Source of the DNA: JBOHNS01 sp050730835
GTDB taxonomy: Bacteria > Patescibacteriota > Saccharimonadia > Saccharimonadales > UBA4665
DNA: 34,727 bases
Direction: 5' to 3'
NCBI GenBank assembly: GCA_050730835.1
Contig: JBOHNS010000031.1
Span: forward strand, 1-34,727
Of the stretch, positions 31,668 to 34,727 are shown in pieces (position 1 is the stretch's first letter; each line of letters opens with the position of its first letter). The notes beneath the pieces were generated by a model that worked only from the letters and a program-made list of their open reading frames with translations, searched no databases and had not been told where the DNA came from. The translations under genes were made by a program, and so were the position numbers.

Positions 31668-32612
31668 GTGATAACTACGCTGGCGGGAGAGAATAGTTTT
31701 GCTTTGGGAAACGAGCTGGGTTTGCTGGTGCAAAAATTTTTGAGCGAATTTGACGCTATGGGTTTGGAGCGGATTGATGGGGAAGAGGCGGATTTTAATA
31801 AAATTAGCGAGGCGCTTAATAGTTTGCCTTTTTTGGCTGGAAAAAAATTGGTGGTTTTACGAAGCGCTAGCGCCAATAAACAGTTTATCGAATCGGCCGA
31901 AGATTTATTAAAAGATTTGCCGGAAACTACGGATGTGATTTTGGTTGAGCCGAAGCTGGATAAACGATCTAGCTATTATAAATTTTTGAAAAAGGCTACG
32001 GATTTTAAAGAATTTAACGCGCTGGATGAAAACGGTTTGGCGCGCTGGCTAGTGGAAATTGCTAAGCAAAAAGACGCTAGCATTAGCCCAGCTGACGCCA
32101 GGTTTCTAGTGCAGCGGCTCGGACTAAATCAGGAATTGCTCAAGAACAGTTTGGATATTTTGTTGCTAGCTAGCGATAAAATTACTAGAAAAACTATCGA
32201 GGAAATGACGGAGCCTACACCGCAAAGCAAAGTGTTTGACTTATTAGAGGCGGCGTTTAACGGCCGTACTAAACTAGCGCTAGAACTTTACGACGATCAG
32301 CGTGCCCAAAAAGTCGAGCCGCTAGCGATTATCGCCATGATTGCCTGGCAGCTGAAAATCCTGGCGATTATCAAAGCTGCCGGGCAAAAGCCAGGACTTC
32401 GACAAGCTCAGCCTAAACCTGCCGAAATCGCCCAAGAATCGAAAATCAATCCTTTCGTGATCAATAAAAATATGGCTCTGGCGCGCCAATTGCCGCTAGC
32501 TCGGGTCCAACAATTAGTTGCCGATTTGCTGGAGCTGGATGTTCGGCTAAAAACTGAATCAATCGACGCCGACGAGGCGCTGCGATTGTATTTGTTAAAT
32601 CTTGCTAGCTAA
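31668..32612 (+). CDS. holA: DNA polymerase III delta subunit
   Basis: This clamp-loader subunit opens the beta clamp. The 314-residue protein begins MITTLAGENSFALGNELGLL, with the degenerate P-loop-like start, GKKLVVLRSA, DVILVEPKLDKRSSYYKFLKK, and a C-terminal helical collar (SKVFDLLEAAFNGRTKLALELYDDQR, IIAMIAWQLKILAIIKAAGQ...RLKTESIDADEALRLYLLNLA), the standard HolA order. It starts with GTG 31668, 6 nt after TATACT (31656-31661), a predicted leaderless start. It is the first housekeeping gene after the retroelement. Confidence 0.93.
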   Translation: MITTLAGENSFALGNELGLLVQKFLSEFDAMGLERIDGEEADFNKISEALNSLPFLAGKKLVVLRSASANKQFIESAEDLLKDLPETTDVILVEPKLDKRSSYYKFLKKATDFKEFNALDENGLARWLVEIAKQKDASISPADARFLVQRLGLNQELLKNSLDILLLASDKITRKTIEEMTEPTPQSKVFDLLEAAFNGRTKLALELYDDQRAQKVEPLAIIAMIAWQLKILAIIKAAGQKPGLRQAQPKPAEIAQESKINPFVINKNMALARQLPLARVQQLVADLLELDVRLKTESIDADEALRLYLLNLAS

Positions 32613-32708
32613 AACCAAGCCTCAAATGGTTCAAGCTCGTGATTATTTTAATTTAAAAACATCAACCTTCGCTCACTTAAGCCGCATTAATATAAAGCTG
32701 ATTCTAAT

Positions 32709-33608
32709 TCAAATTTTACTTTCTTTATATAGTTTATTGAGCCATGGATAGTCTTGGGAGATTTCTTCAATTATAAAACTCTGTTCTTTTGCAGGTAGGT
32801 TTGTATCCGTTAGTCTTGATATAAATTCACTGCGTAATTCTGATGCGCTGTTAATTGCGTTGTGCCAATGCTGCTCGGCTAGTCGCCAGCAGCGCAAGAT
32901 GGCACCTTCTCGGCTAGCGCAGACAGCTAGTAACGATTCTTGGTTTAAGTTGTCTAATTTTGTTGAGTAAGTAAGCCAATTTTTGTTTTTATCTAGTTCC
33001 TTAGGTCCGAATAAATCTACAAAGTATAATTCGTTACTAGCTGGCTCTAAAACGCAGTTAGCTAATTTTAAGTCTAGGCCATGTGGTAGTCTGGTTAGTA
33101 TTTTGCCGGCAAGGCTAGTTCTATGCAAATCTTTTTCCGGATAGTGAGCTAGAGTGGCAATGACCTCATTCATTAAAAACCACTTACGGAAGTTTGGTTC
33201 AGAAGGATCGCCAAAGACTTTTTCACCGTCTCCGCCAGCTATGAATTGTTCGTAAGAAAAGATCTGATTTTCTCCCGAAAGTTGGGCGACTTTAGTATAA
33301 AGAAGGTGGGGAACACGCCATCCGGCATCGATCAAACTTTGACGATAGGGCTGTAATCTTGATTGTAATAGCTGTGCTTCTTCAGCCTCCAAAGCCTTGT
33401 TTGCGCCCATGCGCTTCCATAAAACCCGGTATTTTTGACCGCTGCGCTCATATTCTAATACTGAAACTCTAGATTGCCGACCTTGGCTAAGGTTTTCTTG
33501 AACGACATGGAATTCTATAGAAGGTTCATGTTCTTTTAGTAGTTGGGCTTCTTCTGAGTTAATTTGCCCGGCATGGGCTTCATACAAATTAACATGCTGT
33601 TCCGACAT
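32709..33608 (-). CDS. Putative kinase-fold protein
   Basis: The 299 residues include a kinase-like order: RVLWKRM (possible ATP-binding Lys 65), EAEEAQLL (helix C Glu), the hinge YEQFIAGG, and a catalytic loop HGLDLKLANCVL (about 176-187) close to the HRDLKPEN of protein kinases, followed by LYFVDLFGPK (a DFG-like Asp). The C-terminus is helical. Protein, aminoglycoside or small-molecule phosphorylation cannot be distinguished. It is preceded in the same direction by a small gene (stop 4 nt upstream), suggesting an operon. Confidence 0.7.
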   Translation of the reverse strand: MSEQHVNLYEAHAGQINSEEAQLLKEHEPSIEFHVVQENLSQGRQSRVSVLEYERSGQKYRVLWKRMGANKALEAEEAQLLQSRLQPYRQSLIDAGWRVPHLLYTKVAQLSGENQIFSYEQFIAGGDGEKVFGDPSEPNFRKWFLMNEVIATLAHYPEKDLHRTSLAGKILTRLPHGLDLKLANCVLEPASNELYFVDLFGPKELDKNKNWLTYSTKLDNLNQESLLAVCASREGAILRCWRLAEQHWHNAINSASELRSEFISRLTDTNLPAKEQSFIIEEISQDYPWLNKLYKESKI

Positions 33609-33612
33609 AACT

Positions 33613-33942
33613 TTAGTCTAACACTTTATCAACATTAGTTACTGTCCAAAATGCTTTAAACAGTACATGACTTGATTCGTAAGAGACTTTGAGTTTTTGC
33701 TCTAGCAACAAGCAAGACGTTTCTAGTCTCATACAATTCAAATACTTAGATTTATTGCTTTGGATGCAGTTGGCTTTTAACTGGGGATTTTTTGGTAACT
33801 GCTTGGGACTTATTGGTAGCCAGAGGGTCCTTGGTGAAATGCTGGCGGTTTTTGCGGCGCGGACCAGCTGAGCTTTTTTGCTGGCAACTTTTTGCCAGGT
33901 AGATTTTGGAGCAGAATTAAATTGGTGAAACCTTGCGTTCAT
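33613..33942 (-). CDS. Small basic protein of unknown function
   Basis: The 109-residue, Lys/Ser-rich protein ends 4 nt before the kinase-fold gene, so the two are probably coupled. It is basic at the N-terminus (KSTWQKVASKKAQLVRAAKT), with a later LLLEQKLKVSYESSHVLF stretch. It matches no family I recognise, has no signal peptide, and may be a substrate or partner of the kinase-like protein. It could also be a chance open frame, so support comes mainly from its position. Confidence 0.45.
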   Translation of the reverse strand: MNARFHQFNSAPKSTWQKVASKKAQLVRAAKTASISPRTLWLPISPKQLPKNPQLKANCIQSNKSKYLNCMRLETSCLLLEQKLKVSYESSHVLFKAFWTVTNVDKVLD

Positions 33943-33974
33943 ATCGCTTGAAGCTTGGTTAATTAAAAAATGAA

Positions 33975-34003
33975 TTGCAAATACAGCAAATATATGCTAA
34001 TAT
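33975..34003 (+). promoter_or_regulatory. Promoter of the hydrolase gene
   Basis: TTGCAA (33975-33980), a 17-nt spacer and TAATAT (33998-34003), with ATG 34011 7 nt later and no ribosome site. Confidence 0.6.
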
Positions 34004-34010
34004 TAAATAT

Positions 34011-34727
34011 ATGGAAAATCCGGAAAATCCGCTGACTATCGTTACTCGGCAAACGGCGTTGTGGCAGCCCGAAATTGACGGCCGTAGACGCGATGTGGCT
34101 ATAGATTATTTGTCTAATTCTGATGACCCGGATTTTATTTTATTTCCGGGGCTTGGTGAAGATCGTCCCCCGGTTAGTTCACGCACGATCCGGGCTTTAG
34201 GCGAACGCGGTATTTCGGTTGCCGCGCTAATTGTGCCCTACGACGATTCGAATCGATTGGCCATAGACAAGACTACGCGCGAAGCGCCGATTGCGGTCAT
34301 GCATCACATCAATCAAGTTGCCGACTTGCCTGAAGACACACCAAGGCACGGCATCGGTCATTCCCAAGGCGGCGGCGGATTGTTAATTACGGCCAAGGAA
34401 GAGCCGAAATTATATCGAGCAATTGGCGCTATAGCGCCAGTCGGCATGAATAATGAAGCTTTGGGAGACAATCCTGAGCAAAGAACCAGAGAATTTAGCC
34501 GGCGTTTGGCGCGGAATATTGCGCTAGGCGATCAACAACTTTGGCACCGCGGGAACTTTATGGCTGGTCGAGAATTGGGCGCTACCCTTTGGAGCGATTC
34601 GCGCGGCCGCGACGGGCGAAAGTTTGGCGAGCTATTAACTGCCAAACTGCACTATGCCATGGAGCAAAATTTGGCGGAAAATGTTGCGATACTAGCCAAA
34701 GATCGTCCCGTGCGTATTTTTGCCGGC
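34011..34727 (+). CDS. Alpha/beta hydrolase, cut by the window end
   Basis: The 239 codons run to the window edge in frame, so the gene is partial. DFILFPGLGEDRPP is a strand plus oxyanion-type loop. GIGHSQGGGG (Ser in the nucleophile elbow GxSxG) is followed by AIGAIAPVGMNN. The catalytic acid and His would lie at or beyond the end (DRPVRIFAG at the edge may precede the acid). It is a serine hydrolase of unknown substrate with no signal peptide. It is predicted to be leaderless. Confidence 0.8.
   Translation, partial: MENPENPLTIVTRQTALWQPEIDGRRRDVAIDYLSNSDDPDFILFPGLGEDRPPVSSRTIRALGERGISVAALIVPYDDSNRLAIDKTTREAPIAVMHHINQVADLPEDTPRHGIGHSQGGGGLLITAKEEPKLYRAIGAIAPVGMNNEALGDNPEQRTREFSRRLARNIALGDQQLWHRGNFMAGRELGATLWSDSRGRDGRKFGELLTAKLHYAMEQNLAENVAILAKDRPVRIFAG

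Overview
The window looks like a stretch of a small, streamlined genome of the Candidate Phyla Radiation (Patescibacteria), most likely Saccharibacteria (TM7). The evidence is indirect. Cell-surface proteins carry many Ig-like repeats, housekeeping genes are compact, biosynthetic genes are few, and DnaG has a zinc finger without its cysteines. There is a diversity-generating retroelement, and many genes begin 6-8 nt after a -10 box with no ribosome binding site. TGA is used as a normal stop (for example in the second vapB and in the second sigma factor), so this is not the UGA-Gly code of Gracilibacteria.

Layout. 1-6.6 kb holds two large exported surface proteins, separated by a terminator and a folded, probably non-coding stretch. 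6.7-8.05 kb, minus strand, holds oligoribonuclease and a proline/asparagine-rich membrane protein. 8.1-10.1 kb holds a damaged exported-protein gene, two tandem vapBC-type toxin-antitoxin pairs and a 36-nt tail of a lost third toxin. 10.1-13.1 kb is the dnaG-rpoD operon. 13.1-15.3 kb holds a P-loop kinase, a laccase-domain protein and a nonsense-interrupted acetyltransferase. 15.3-19.3 kb holds a P-type ATPase divergent from a second sigma-70-family gene with an altered region 4. 19.4-22.6 kb is polA plus a frameshifted acetyltransferase. 22.6-25.6 kb holds a relBE-type pair under a 20-bp palindrome, a HAD hydrolase, a membrane protein, a DciA-like protein and mutM. 25.6-27.8 kb is a fused trehalose-6-phosphate synthase/phosphatase.

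27.8-31.6 kb is a complete diversity-generating retroelement (DGR). It has a 665-codon target gene ending in a variable repeat (VR), a template repeat (TR) 392 bp downstream, an antisense avd gene, and a reverse transcriptase gene. VR and TR differ at 17 of 104 positions, and every difference is at a TR adenine. The reverse transcriptase reading frame is broken exactly inside an 11.5-copy GTCA tetranucleotide tract between catalytic motifs A and B. One unit more, or two units fewer, would restore the full enzyme. This is the most exciting observation: an apparently phase-variable switch placed on a mutagenic retroelement. The remaining 31.7-34.7 kb holds holA, a kinase-fold protein with a small upstream partner, and an alpha/beta hydrolase cut by the window edge.

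Two regularities run across the window. First, at least ten genes share a promoter-to-start spacing that predicts leaderless mRNAs. Second, a 42-bp promoter-bearing repeat sits directly in front of both dnaG and the DciA-like gene, suggesting shared control of replication-initiation proteins. Several accessory genes carry single disrupting mutations while essential genes are intact. That fits either real decay or phase variation, but assembly error must be excluded for each.
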